Source: Leidyana gryllorum EB-2025a
Lineage: Eukaryota > Apicomplexa
DNA length: 64,000 nucleotides
Assembly: GCA_048772705.1 (NCBI GenBank)
Contig: JBLWGC010000182.1
Coordinates: forward strand, 62,001 to 126,000
Direction of reading: 5' to 3'
A program made the position numbers and the translations under genes. Below are positions 10,784 to 21,355 of the stretch, piece after piece. Position 1 is the stretch's first letter, and each line of letters starts with the position of its first letter. The notes below the pieces were generated by a model. The model was not told the origin of the DNA and searched no databases. It was given only the letters and a program-made list of their open reading frames with translations.

Positions 10784-13700
10784 TATGGCTGGCACCACTG
10801 GAGTGTCCCGCCTGGAGAAAGCGCCCCTTATCATTGACACAGGGCCTCCTCAAACTTTCCTGGCACATGGGAGGGTTCAAAATAACATGTCAAATGGGCC
10901 TTCTGCCTTTATGAGTTTAAGTAGTCATCTTGCTGGGGCTCCTACACCACCAACTAGAGGATTTGTACCATGTATACGGGAAGATGACGCCTCCTCTTCG
11001 TGCTCCTCGACCAGTGGGGAAAATGGGCCTAATTTCGGCCAAAACGCTACGGAGCCGCCCACCACCCCCTATACGGGTCAACGAGTCTCCAAGGCTCTCT
11101 TTACTGATGACAACGTGGACATGAAGCTGCCGGGCGTGGAGTTCGGACTCAGCCCTCAGATACGCAGGCAGATGGAAGAAGAGAGAGCGGCAGCTTCCAC
11201 ATTAGAAACCGGCGTCGCTCCCGAGGCCCCTGAGTTGGAAGACGAGGCACCGGGTGAGAAGGTTGAGATCCGGGCCCCGCCTCCCAGTCCACCTGCAACT
11301 GCCCAGAGACGCGGCGGGCCTCCAGCCGCGAGAGAAAGCGACTCTTCCTCAGAAGACTCCCAATTGGGATCTGATATTGATGACGAAGGCAGGGTAGGGC
11401 GCGAAAATGTGCCTACTTCCGTGCCACGGCCACAGGGTCGTCCTAGAGTCAGAGGGTATGAAAAGCCAAGCGGGAAGGCGGTACCACCAAAGGGTCCTGT
11501 GACACAGCCTATGGGTCCGCCCACTCGCGAGGAGAAGGTCAAAGCTATACTTTCACAAGCAATTCCGAGCACTCGGCGAGGAGCGTATGGGTTCAATATG
11601 AAACCACTGCCCCAGGGCTATGTGCCCAGTCCGATGATGTTTGGGGGTGCGAGAGAGCTGATACCGGGCGTACCGGGCGCGCTGAGTGCTAGAGCCTTCT
11701 GCATGCCGGACAAGGTTGAGAATCTGCTTGTTGGAGACTCCGAGTACGAGGAGTTTGTCAAATCTATAGAAGACACCGCATTCAACCCCGCGCTGCGAGG
11801 ACAGGACCAGATCGAGGCGAGTCGGGTGATTGCCGAACTGACCACAGTAATGGCGGAACAACAGACTGATGCAATGTTCAGAACCTTTGGCAAAGATATG
11901 TGTGTAGAACTGGAGTCTGGTGATTATATCATCAATGAAGACAGTCAGAATGATACCGCGGGTGTTTTCCACCGTCGCGTTGTTAATGAGAGGTTGCGGT
12001 CGACTACACTGCGGTTGGTGGTCAGACACCTTCGGGAGAACTATCACTTACTTTCCCAACAGGGAGAAGAGGTGGGGAAGGCCGGAGGCGTATTGAGCAT
12101 CTTGCGTAATACCATAGATGTCTGCGATCTTTACCATCGATTGCACTACGAGGTGTATTCCGAGAGCTATCCTCAGTCTCACTTGGGACAGATGATAGAG
12201 TGGGTGCGGCGAGCAGACCACTCCTTCAGTCTCAAGAGCACCCTGGACCGCTATGTCAACCTAAAAGGTACCTACCCTGAGGACGGTGGTGCCGGTGATG
12301 ACATATGCCGTCTCTTCATATATGGGTACTTCAAAGAGGCATTGCAGCTGGCGCGACAACTCTTGGGTGATCGCGAGGATGATGTCTTTTCGGAGTTGCA
12401 GTCGGCCATCACCACACATCTTGGCCCCCCAAACGCTTTGCCCCGAGATGTTGCCGAGAATCTTCACCCATTCCGGAATGTAAAAGGTTTCAATCTCTTC
12501 CGCGCCCGTCTGGCAATGTTCCGGTCGCGAGTTCCCTCAAGCCACATACTTCACATGTCGTTCACAGTATTGGGCGACTATGATGAGGATGCCCCTCGAG
12601 GCCCAACCCGGATGACGCTGGGTCGTCAGCATTTCTGCCGTATCATCGGCCGGTCAGGTCACGCATTCCGGGGACTCTTGACGAATGAAACATCCAAAGA
12701 CCTTCTCACCTACCTACTCAAGGATAGAATGGGACATCGGAAGGACGCGAGCCCAGACATTGCGGCTGTCTTCATCGTTTATCAATTCTTGTTCGGTGAC
12801 CACTTCTGCTCGACAGCGGTAACGCAGGGATGGCCTGCCATGCAAGAGGCTTTCCAACTGTTCTGGAATCAGGTACCCGAAGGTGGCTTGAACAGACTCA
12901 AGTGTTGTACCCCCATCGAGTGCGTCCATGTTCTCAACATGTTAGGGGACACTGACAATGTCGTCCGCCTTCTCGCCCGGATTCGCGGCCTCTATCTCCC
13001 TCTGACAGTACTCTCACTGTCTTTCCATATGGTTCACGACTTTGTCAACTTCAAGTTGAACCTCTTGAGGGAAATAGTCGCGCCTGTTGTCCTTGACGCA
13101 GCAACAGTCATTGCTCCCGTCCTTGGCTGGGACGCGGCTGCCATCACTACTCTTCAGTCTCTCTTACGTCCTCACCTCCTGAACATCGCCTTCTTGAGGG
13201 TCCGTGACATGCCGATGCGCATTCTCCCACGTACTCTGATATATAACTTGTCTCACGCCTTTGATTCCTTCGCCGAGATTTGGGCCCTGTGTCTTACCGC
13301 AGGGGCCATTTGCAAGTCCCCCAGCGAGGCTCACGAAGCACGATATGAGGTTCTCAAAGTGAGTGTCTTGTCCGCACATCCAACCAACAGTCTCACCTCC
13401 GCAGAATTCCATGTTGGACGTTTCTACCCAATGTATTACCCGTGTTGCCTTGTCAGTGGCCTTATTGAAAACTGCGCAACTTGGGCTGCTGCATTGGCTC
13501 ATGGACTCATTGGCAAACGATGTGACCAGGAAAACTACGCACCCACCCCCCAAATGGGTCCTCAAATCGGCCACATTGATCAACGGCTGGCTTAAATATG
13601 CAGAAAAGAACCGAGGTAAGCCAGAACACTCAAATCCAAGACCATCGATTTCCTCTCCATCCGTCAGATATTGATACAGCAATCGATGAGCTGGCCGACA

Positions 13701-14275
13701 ATGTTGCCTTGCGAGACGCTATATTGGCATTCCAAGATCAACCCCTGCGCAACATCAAACTTCTGCAGTATGCAATCTATGCTCGAGCTAAGGACCTGTA
13801 CACACACAAGATCTCCTTCGAAGAGTTACCATGCTTCACCGTGCAAGTTTACAAGCTGCTCCGCGACATGCAAATCGCCCCTGGGGTTGAAGAAGATGCG
13901 AAACTAATAGCCATTCTTGAAAAGATCTTAGGTAAATATGCTTCTCTCAACCTCATCATATATTGGAGGTTTCAGCCGTTTCACAACCCTTCATGCCCAT
14001 CGGCACTGTCAAGCACATCACCGAGGATGCGCACAAGAATATTCTGAAAGTTCCTCCAGTTACAGATCAAGCAGCCAGACGGCTTCGAATCCTCCGTCAG
14101 CTACAGATCTGTGGGTTGGTGCATTCAACCGTCAGAGCTGCCAATGTATCTGTTAAAGATGATCATATTCTTTTCTGCTGAGGCACTTGACCATACGCGA
14201 ATAGTGCGAATATGCCGCCAGCTGTATCGCAACCTACTATACTTGGATATTACCTCTGCAACTTTTCCTTGTTGA
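10784..14275 (+). CDS. Large helical protein, possibly Nup93/Nic96-like nucleoporin
   Basis: The first exon runs from ATG 10784 to about 13359, followed by introns near 13360-13404, 13617-13670, 13932-13983 and probably 14144-14192; about 1,080 residues in all. The N-terminal 250 residues are disordered and rich in Pro, Ser and Glu; the rest is alpha-helical throughout. In the second half, blocks fall in the order seen in Nup93/Nic96: IYGYFKEALQLARQLL, CRIIGRSG followed by DLLTYLLKDRM, FIVYQFLFGDHFCSTAV, and at the end ALDHTRIVRICRQLYRNLL. This is pattern resemblance only. If right, the protein is a scaffold nucleoporin. The last intron is short (about 37 nt, donor gtatct); without it the frame ends at 14181. 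Sixty bases separate it from the upstream gene. Confidence 0.45.
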
Positions 14276-14731
14276 ACGTTCCTCAATGTACTATGCCCTC
14301 CCAGACAATGAGCAATGATCGATCTTTCATCTGTGCCTTGGGGACAACGCGCCTCAAACTGCACTTCTCTGCACTCACCCTAAATCTGAATCGCCCGTCT
14401 TACAGCTGGTTTCTCCCGTCTTCCCTCAGGCCTCGTCGAATCTCGAACACCTTTGAGCCGGAACTATAGTGTTGAGGAAAAATGGGTGATCCAGTGCATT
14501 GTCGCTATGACTGAGTATGTATAATAGCATCTTCCGATGAAACGCTGATATGTGAGTGCAGTTGTAGGTTGTGACCGCACTAAGAAGCTGTTCGTGACCC
14601 GCATTGGTAGCATGAAGGGTTCAGGTAGGGTCCGAAAATCCTGGATCACTCTGCAGCGTGGAACACACGTGTGTGTCCTGTGGAGACACGATAAGTGAAG
14701 CCAAGATCTAAGTACCTCCATCTTCCGGAAT
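14276..14731. other. Intergenic, 456 bp, nothing identified
   Basis: Short open frames occur on both strands but none shows splice-consistent extension or family similarity. A short inverted repeat built on acacacgtgtgtgt lies near 14664-14677. The downstream LNR gene presumably has its promoter here. Confidence 0.4.
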
Positions 14732-16140
14732 ATGTTCCTCTTACTCCTACTAGATGTTCTATTCAGTATTTATATCGCTAATGCCGCCCCTTTGTTACCT
14801 CCATCGGTCTCGGAAACACCGGACCCGAGCGCGATCTCACCTATACCGCCTGCAGAGGACTCCCTCCCTGCCGATGTACCCGCAGCTGTCGATGCCACTG
14901 ACGTCGAAGAGGAGGCCATGGATGAGCGAGGTGTCTTGGCCGGAGAGGAGGCCGCCCCAGCCAATCTCTTGGAAGGCGGCGCCAAACCCAAGAGACCCGT
15001 CGACATCATGCGAGCTGATCACCCCGACTGTCCCATGAGCTGCTTGCAAGGAATGCATGGAGATGGTTGGTGCAATTCTGAGTGTGCGATACCTGAATGT
15101 GGAAACGACGCGGGAGATTGTGACGGGTTCTGTGCCCCTGATTGCAAGGAAGTGTGGCTGGGAGACGGTTTCTGCGACAAAGAGTGCTATCGGCCAGAAT
15201 GCAATTACGATGGTGGAGACTGTGATCGCAAATTCAAACGTGAGCACTCTGTTCCTTCTCCTTCTCACTCAAGTGGATGCAGCGGGAGATATGATCTTCC
15301 CTCCCCCCGATCCAGAAGCTTTTGATTACAGTGGATGCGACTGCGAGTTACGGTTCATTCACAATGGGAAGTGTGATCCAGAGTGCAACAGCATTGCGTG
15401 CAATTGGGATGGCGGAGACTGTCGACGTGAGTCTTCCTGATTATCTGTTTACATAGGGGCGGTTTCCAGACTATTGCCAACCAGGCTGTCACTCAGCATG
15501 GCTCGGAGATGGCGAGTGCGACACTGCCTGTGCGAATGAGGCTTGCGGTTTCGACAAAGGCGACTGTAAGGATTGCAGTGAAGGGTGTCGACCGGATATG
15601 ATTGGCAATGGCATTTGTGATGGCAGTTGTATGAATGACGCATGCTCCTGGGATATGGGAGACTGCGCCGGGGTGTGCAAGGTGTACCCTGTGGATTACG
15701 AAGATCTGCCCTTCCAGTACAATCTTTGTCGCAATGAATGGGCGGGTGATGGCGCTTGCGACTGCTTGTGCATGAACACAGATTGTCACAACGACTACAA
15801 CGATTGTGCTGGACAAGAGGAGCGATGTCAAGGTAAGCTCCAGATCGACGCTTTATAATGTCACTGTCGTGCAGAGGTCATCAGGGCAGCTGAAGAGCGT
15901 TATGGATACTCGTGGCCCCTGGGACCTGTCAAGAAGCGCCCTCCCCCGGTAGCCAGATCGGAGGGTCCGATCTCGGCCACGGCTGCAGTCCCAACGCCTC
16001 TGGCAAATGCTCAAACAGCGGCTGCTCCTCTTGTGTCCCCACAAGTGCAGTCGGTCAATGCTGAAGTTGTGGGTACCATAAACAGTGTAGCCAACTCACC
16101 TGGAACATTTTTGGTGGAGGGGACTGCCACTTTGCAGTAA
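14732..16140 (+). CDS. Secreted protein with six Notch LNR-type modules
   Basis: Four exons give about 420 residues. A signal peptide (MFLLLLLDVLFSIYIANA) leads into an acidic, Pro-rich linker of about 90 residues, then six cysteine modules between 15020 and 15820. Each has the LNR plan: two early cysteines, a GDGxCD or NGxCD core, a third pair, and a closing Gly/Asp-Asp-Cys such as YDGGDC, WDGGDC, DAGDC, DKGDC, DMGDC and YNDC. In Notch and in Stealth-type phosphotransferases these acidic residues bind Ca2+. Introns at about 15240-15274, 15427-15470 and 15832-15874 fall between modules or after them. The C-terminal 80 residues are Ala/Pro/Val-rich, without a membrane anchor or catalytic domain, so it looks like a secreted or surface Ca2+-binding protein. 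No Notch EGF or RAM/ankyrin region is present. Confidence 0.8.
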
Positions 16141-16277
16141 GTGGCAGTTGTGTGAGTCGATTACATCAACACATCCCATCATTTGAGTTTGACAAAGTTA
16201 ATGGGCGATCGTTCATAAGGTATTAGTGTTTTGCATTCAGGTGATTAAAGCACCCGACAGCCAAACTGAGCTGTACA

Positions 16278-18392
16278 ATGATCACTTGTCCATTGTGTGG
16301 AACCCACGTGACTGACGAGGTCTCTGTATGGGGGCCTTTAGTCAGCTATGTGAGAGACGTGCTATCTCCATTCTTGTCTCTGACACGAGCTCACTTCAAA
16401 GCGCAATTGGCATCTGGCGACAACACTCCCAGTACCGTTGGTGTGGTAGCTGATGGATGCTCCAAGTTGCGGTTTGACAATGTTGAACGAATGGAACCGA
16501 AGGACATAGTTCTACCGAAGCCGGTTATGAGTAATGAACACACGGCGCTCGGACTGTCAAAAGATGAGAGACCACGGACAAGTGGGGGGTCTCATGTACC
16601 ACCAAGCTTGCGGGCCCGAGAAAGCTCCTCCTCGCGGGGAAGTAGAAATCCGAAGCAGACCCCTGTGCGGCCGCCGGCAGCACCGCAGATACTTCATGAG
16701 CCGGGTTTGCCTGGGAGCGGCCCACCTGTTATGAGGCCAAACGAACACATGACCATAAGTACCCGTGGGATTCAAGGACATCCCATGCCTCCTCAGATGA
16801 CTGTCACAACACCTGTACGAAAGACAGAGCCCGAGCCGTGGGAGAATGATCCGTTGGCCGAAGGCTTGCAATCTTCACCCTCACCTTCTCCGTGCAAGGA
16901 CCGTGGTTTGTTAGTGCCAACCGCATCTCGGTATGAAGAGAAGGTGACAGACGCTGTTTGCGCGCCTGCCGGGCCGACTGATATACCGAGCACCGCGTTC
17001 GTGATGCCGGCCCCCGAGTCAGAGCAAGTGCCGAGTAGATTGCCAGCGAGTACACCTGTGGGTGCCGAGATGTCGACGTCTACGACGACTGGTGATGTGC
17101 CTGTAGCGGCCGCACCTCCGAGACCCCCTCCAGTGGCGGCCGCACAACAGCAGTCTGTGCCGACTGCTGGTGTAACGGCAGTTCCCGCTCCAAGCGCGGG
17201 TACACGGGTGATGCCTCCCCGTGACGTTCGGTGTGCATCAGTTAGTCCGAAAGTGGTGGCTGAGCGGCAGAATGCGGGGGAGCGACAGAAAGGGCGTAAG
17301 CGAGTGATTGAGATCAGTGACACCTCTGCGGAGATACCGAAGCGACGGCCATCGACCGGATCGTCCCCTATGGGTTTGCATTTGCGTGTTTTGGCGGTGG
17401 TAAATCTGAAGGAGGTGAATGGATCTCTGCCTTCAACGTATGCTATGTTGTGTGTTGATCTGAAGCAAGGGCGGCAGCTGTATGTGGCGGTGGAGTCTGA
17501 GGAGAGTGGGAAGCGGCAGATCACAGTGGAAGATTCTGACGACGATGTGGAGAAAGAAGACTTTTGGTCAGACGAGAGTCTGGTGGGGCGTGAGATGTCA
17601 TTGACTCAATACACGTTGAAGCACTTAACTGTGAACAAGGGGGGTCCGTTGATATATATGGCGGAACGAGTTCGGTTTCTGAGTAAATATGCGATAAGTG
17701 CCGCGACTTCGCCTGTAACCAATGAGCGAGGGAGGAAACGGACCCGATGTGATACTCGAGAGATTGTGAGTGAAAGGGCATCGCCTCCGTGTCGGAAGGC
17801 CCGAAGAGGGAGCACGTGTGAACTGTTGGGTAAAAATGTTGGGCCTCCGCGTGGATATCCAGGAGCAACGATTCAGAAGCTAAGACGAGACTCATTGGTG
17901 GAGATCTTTGAGGCGGCTGGATACACCACCTGTGAGGTGGCGGCGGCGGCGGCAGCGGGGACAGAAGGGAATGGCCCAAAACGGCGGACGAGTGGAATTG
18001 GGAGCTTATTGCGTCCCCCAAGTTTGGATGAAGAGTCATCCTCGAATGATGTGGGATGGGATGATATTGAGAATATGGTGGACCACGGGCCTCCAGGTGG
18101 TGGGACGGCTTCATGTGAGCAGCAGAACTGCACGTGTTGTCGCGATTGGCACAAAGATCTGAGTCAAGCGATGCCCGGGGGCGGGGGTGGTGAAGTTCAC
18201 CATGTGCGTCACCGGTATGTCCAGAAGGTTTCTGCAACTCCCGCCGGATTTTGGGATGTTCAATTCCCTCCGACACAAGTCTCCCATCCGCAACAGCAGC
18301 ATCACCACCACCACTACCCACAGCAACTACACCACCAACCACAACAGCACCAGCAACAACAGCAACATCTACAGCAAGGACGGCGACGGTAG
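16278..18392 (+). CDS. 704-residue low-complexity protein, unknown
   Basis: One uninterrupted exon from ATG 16278 to TAG 18390-18392, unusual here because most long genes are split. The N-terminus has a CPLC pair and two further scattered cysteines. Residues 70-340 are Pro/Ser/Thr-rich and probably disordered, with a basic patch (RKRVIEI). Residues 360-475 look folded and may form a beta-barrel; an OB-like fold is a guess. After a second disordered part with an Ala run (AAAAAA near 17945) comes a short Cys cluster (CEQQNCTCC) and a C-terminal His/Gln tail of about 40 residues. I recognise no family. Chromatin or RNA-binding roles would suit the composition, but nothing in the sequence proves one. 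Confidence 0.6.
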   Translation: MITCPLCGTHVTDEVSVWGPLVSYVRDVLSPFLSLTRAHFKAQLASGDNTPSTVGVVADGCSKLRFDNVERMEPKDIVLPKPVMSNEHTALGLSKDERPRTSGGSHVPPSLRARESSSSRGSRNPKQTPVRPPAAPQILHEPGLPGSGPPVMRPNEHMTISTRGIQGHPMPPQMTVTTPVRKTEPEPWENDPLAEGLQSSPSPSPCKDRGLLVPTASRYEEKVTDAVCAPAGPTDIPSTAFVMPAPESEQVPSRLPASTPVGAEMSTSTTTGDVPVAAAPPRPPPVAAAQQQSVPTAGVTAVPAPSAGTRVMPPRDVRCASVSPKVVAERQNAGERQKGRKRVIEISDTSAEIPKRRPSTGSSPMGLHLRVLAVVNLKEVNGSLPSTYAMLCVDLKQGRQLYVAVESEESGKRQITVEDSDDDVEKEDFWSDESLVGREMSLTQYTLKHLTVNKGGPLIYMAERVRFLSKYAISAATSPVTNERGRKRTRCDTREIVSERASPPCRKARRGSTCELLGKNVGPPRGYPGATIQKLRRDSLVEIFEAAGYTTCEVAAAAAAGTEGNGPKRRTSGIGSLLRPPSLDEESSSNDVGWDDIENMVDHGPPGGGTASCEQQNCTCCRDWHKDLSQAMPGGGGGEVHHVRHRYVQKVSATPAGFWDVQFPPTQVSHPQQQHHHHHYPQQLHHQPQQHQQQQQHLQQGRRR

Positions 18393-18604
18393 TCTCTCCT
18401 CATCTCATCTCTTGTTAGTCTATCCATTAGTTAGTTATGATGAACATTATGATCGGTTGGCATTATCAAACTTCTAATTTCTTGAGCTCAACAGTATCGA
18501 CGTCGCTTCCTCTGCTGCTAGTGTGCATTGTGGGCTTCCCAAATAGTCTGAGGATAGCGGCACTGTGTTATTTATTGGGGCTGAGAGAGGAGGGTGACAA
18601 GTGG

Positions 18605-19675
18605 TTACCTGTGTTGGCGAAGGAAAAGGGTTACGACAGGAGTGTTCATGTTGTATGTGTATGTTGCCAAGATGACGAGACAGGTACCGAAGAGGAAGAA
18701 GAGTGTGGGATTGTAGTCGCCAATTAGGAAATATGATGTCAGACATGACAGAGCTATAGCCAAGGCGTTTCCGAAACACTTGAGAATGTTGTCAGCATAT
18801 TTGAGCACCGCAGCCACGATCAAACCCCCAGCTGAATGAGCCAAGATGGCCGCCCAAGTAGCCCAGTTGTAGCCTTGCATGAAACCGTCCTGACGAATTT
18901 TGCTCCAATCGTTCCAGAGAGCTCCGAACAAGGCGAGTACGGTCCCGAGGATCGCGAGTTGAATATTCCTCATCCAGATAGAAGTCTTGGAGCCTTTCAA
19001 AATCTTCTCAAAGTATACTCCGGCGAAACCACTGGTCAGACAAGCGCAGAGCACCGCGATGGTACCAATGACAACGTTGCCTTTGGCAGTCGCTGCAGCA
19101 CTGCTGCTGCCTCCAGCAGGGACCTGAATGAGCGCCACACCGGCTGTGAGGATCAGAAGTGACATCCATTTGTCAATTCCGAGGTGTTGACGCAGGATGA
19201 GGACGGAGAGGAGCGCGGTGGTAAGGATTTTGAGTTGATAAGTGACCTGATATAAGGCCGGAGACATGTTGGCGAGGGCTATGAATAGGAGATTATTCTG
19301 TAGTGTATAGAGGACAGCTGGTATGCCAACTTTGAGGGTGTCCCAGGGCCGCATGAAGATCTCCTCGTGAACTTTGAGAGCGGAAGTCGTGAAAGACCAG
19401 TTGGTTTCGCGAGCGACCAACAGGAACGAGCCGACGAGCTTGATGATTTCAGCGAAGAATACAGCAGTGGTATTGAGGTAGGGGGTCGAGCTTTCCGCGA
19501 TGGTCTTACTGACTCTCATTAACATTATTGCACCTACAGTCTGCGCCACCAAGAGCACCAAGGCTACATGTTTATATGCGACAAACCCAATTCCGGGGCA
19601 TTCAAATCCCGGGAGGGAGAGTGAAGCCGTGGCATCAACCAACGGCTTTCTCTCAATATCACGCGCTGAAACCAT
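18605..19675 (-). CDS. Nucleotide-sugar transporter (SLC35A-like)
   Basis: Single exon of 356 residues with about ten hydrophobic helices. It resembles the UDP-galactose/UDP-GlcNAc/CMP-sialic acid transporter family: FAEIIKLVGSFLLV in the third helix, the amphipathic LYTLQNNLLFIALANM and TYQLKILTTALLSV segments, and a late FAGVYFEKILKG loop, all well-placed family landmarks. Such proteins bring activated sugars from cytosol into the Golgi or ER lumen in exchange for the nucleoside monophosphate. Which sugar is carried cannot be read from sequence. The start codon is 43 bp from that of the divergent DnaJ gene. A glycosyltransferase gene follows 1.7 kb away, but it is cytosolic in type, so a functional link is not implied. 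Confidence 0.85.
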   Translation of the reverse strand: MVSARDIERKPLVDATASLSLPGFECPGIGFVAYKHVALVLLVAQTVGAIMLMRVSKTIAESSTPYLNTTAVFFAEIIKLVGSFLLVARETNWSFTTSALKVHEEIFMRPWDTLKVGIPAVLYTLQNNLLFIALANMSPALYQVTYQLKILTTALLSVLILRQHLGIDKWMSLLILTAGVALIQVPAGGSSSAAATAKGNVVIGTIAVLCACLTSGFAGVYFEKILKGSKTSIWMRNIQLAILGTVLALFGALWNDWSKIRQDGFMQGYNWATWAAILAHSAGGLIVAAVLKYADNILKCFGNALAIALSCLTSYFLIGDYNPTLFFLFGTCLVILATYTYNMNTPVVTLFLRQHR

Positions 19676-19718
19676 AATATATAGTTGAAAAATTCTTTTT
19701 ATTGCGTGTTGAGAGGCA

Positions 19719-21102
19719 ATGTTCTTCAGCGGCGCTGGTTTCCCTTTCGGCGATATGGGCGGCCCCAGCCGGGACCGCGATGAGCCAATCGAGAACGAGG
19801 AGTATTACAGGGTGCTCGGAGTTTCGAAAGATGCAACCGCCGAGCAACTCAAGCGAGCTTACAAAAAGGCGGCTATCCGGGCCCACCCCGACAAGGGAGG
19901 TGACTTGGAAGACTTTAAGAGGATTGGCGAAGCGTAAGTAACAAATCCAAGTTGACGGCGAACGACTGACGTCTCTCACAGGTATGAAGTTCTGAGCAAC
20001 CCCGAGAAGCGGCAAATCTATGACCAATACGGTGCCAAAGGTCTGGAAGGTCATGGGCCCGCTGGAGACCCTTCTGATATTTTCGAAATGTTCTTCGGAG
20101 GAGGCGGCCGCCGCCAGCCGCGCGGTCCTCCCAAGGGAGAGGATGTCGAACACAAAATCGAGTTCAGCTTGGCCGATTTCTTCAACGGAGCCAGTCGAAA
20201 ATTGGCTATCAACCGCAATGTCATTTGCAGTGATTGTGAAGGCAAGGGCGGCCCAGTCGATGCCATGGAAACCTGCAAAGATTGTGGTGGCCGCGGTATG
20301 AGAGTGGTCATCCGACGGATGGGCCCTATTGTCAGTCAGCAACAGTCCCCTTGCCCCACCTGCCGTGCCAGCGGTCAGATCATGCCAGAATCTAAGCGCT
20401 GCAAGAAATGTCAAGGCCGTTGCGTGGTCCGTGAGAAGAAGACTCTCGAGGTTCACCTGGACAAGGGTGCTCCCGAAGGCCACAGAGTTACCTTCACTGG
20501 CGAAGCCGACGAATTGCCGGATACCGTCGCGGGTGATGTTGTGATTATCTGCACTCAAAGTGTAAGTCAAGCCGCGTCCCTCACTCTCTTTCATCGCCTC
20601 AACAACAGCCCCACCCGATTTTCACTCGCAAGAACTGCGATCTTTGGATGGAAAAAGAGATCACTCTCCAGGAAGCTCTTTGCGGAACCGCATTTTGGAT
20701 TGAGCATCTGGATGGACAGCGTCGTTTCGCGCAGGTAAGACCTTTCTACACCACAAACTCCCTCCCGTCATCACTCCATTGCAGACTCAAAGTGTTGTCA
20801 AACCCGATACCATCATGGAGTTGACAAAGGAAGGAATGCCACGCCATGGTGATATCTTCAATCCAGGCAACATCTACGTCCGGTTCTTGATCACATTCCC
20901 CACCCAACTCATCACGAATGCTGGTGCCGCCGCTATCAAGCAGTACCTTCCGCAACCCCGTCTCCCCGTCCCCAAAGCTAGCAACGACGATATGGTCCAA
21001 TTCCTGAAACCCGTCGACCCCAAGACCCTCCACGCACGTCAACAACGGGAACGTGACGACGATGAGGATGTTGGCGGCGGTGTCCAATGCAGACAAGCTT
21101 AG
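19719..21102 (+). CDS. Type I (class A) DnaJ / Hsp40 co-chaperone
   Basis: Four exons (introns about 19933-19980, 20563-20609, 20735-20784) give about 410 residues. The J domain opens with [24 protein letters not shown] helix residues and has the Hsp70-activating HPD in AHPDKGG. A Gly/Phe-rich stretch (FEMFFGGGG) follows, then four zinc-finger repeats ([32 protein letters not shown]); the last two depart from CxxCxGxG at one position each. The client-binding domain follows. The protein ends VQCRQA, a C-terminal CaaX-type box (CRQA) as in Ydj1/DNAJA1, predicting farnesylation and partial membrane attachment. Role: presents unfolded clients to cytosolic Hsp70 and stimulates its ATPase. The start is 43 bp from the divergent sugar-transporter gene. 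Confidence 0.93.
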
Positions 21103-21221
21103 ATAACCAAGCCAAGTGAAAAACGGAACCATACACATTGCAGAATCATGAGTCCAATACCACTAACCACTACAAAAATGCACGTCAGCTGCGTGAGGGC
21201 ACATCTGCCTCCCACTGTACA

Positions 21222-21265
21222 GACACACACAGTGTGTGTGTGTGTGTGCCGGAGACGGCGTCTCC
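21222..21265. repeat. CA/TG inverted repeat followed by a GC hairpin
   Basis: A (CA)n run changes directly into (TG)n, giving a self-complementary stretch, and is followed at once by GGAGAC-GGC-GTCTCC, a perfect six-base stem with a three-base loop. It lies between the DnaJ stop (21102) and the glycosyltransferase start (21356). It could act in transcript 3'-end formation or simply be microsatellite debris. Confidence 0.6.
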
Positions 21266-21355
21266 CTCCCGTAAAAGATAGATCTTTAGGTTGTCAGAAC
21301 GGTTCAAACTTGAGCTCCTTCCCCCTGAGAAGCGTGAATTCAGCATTTAATTACA

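Noticed and set aside
14732-16140. Notch receptor or Stealth phosphotransferase
   Set aside because: Only LNR modules are present; no EGF, membrane, ankyrin or Stealth catalytic segments occur.
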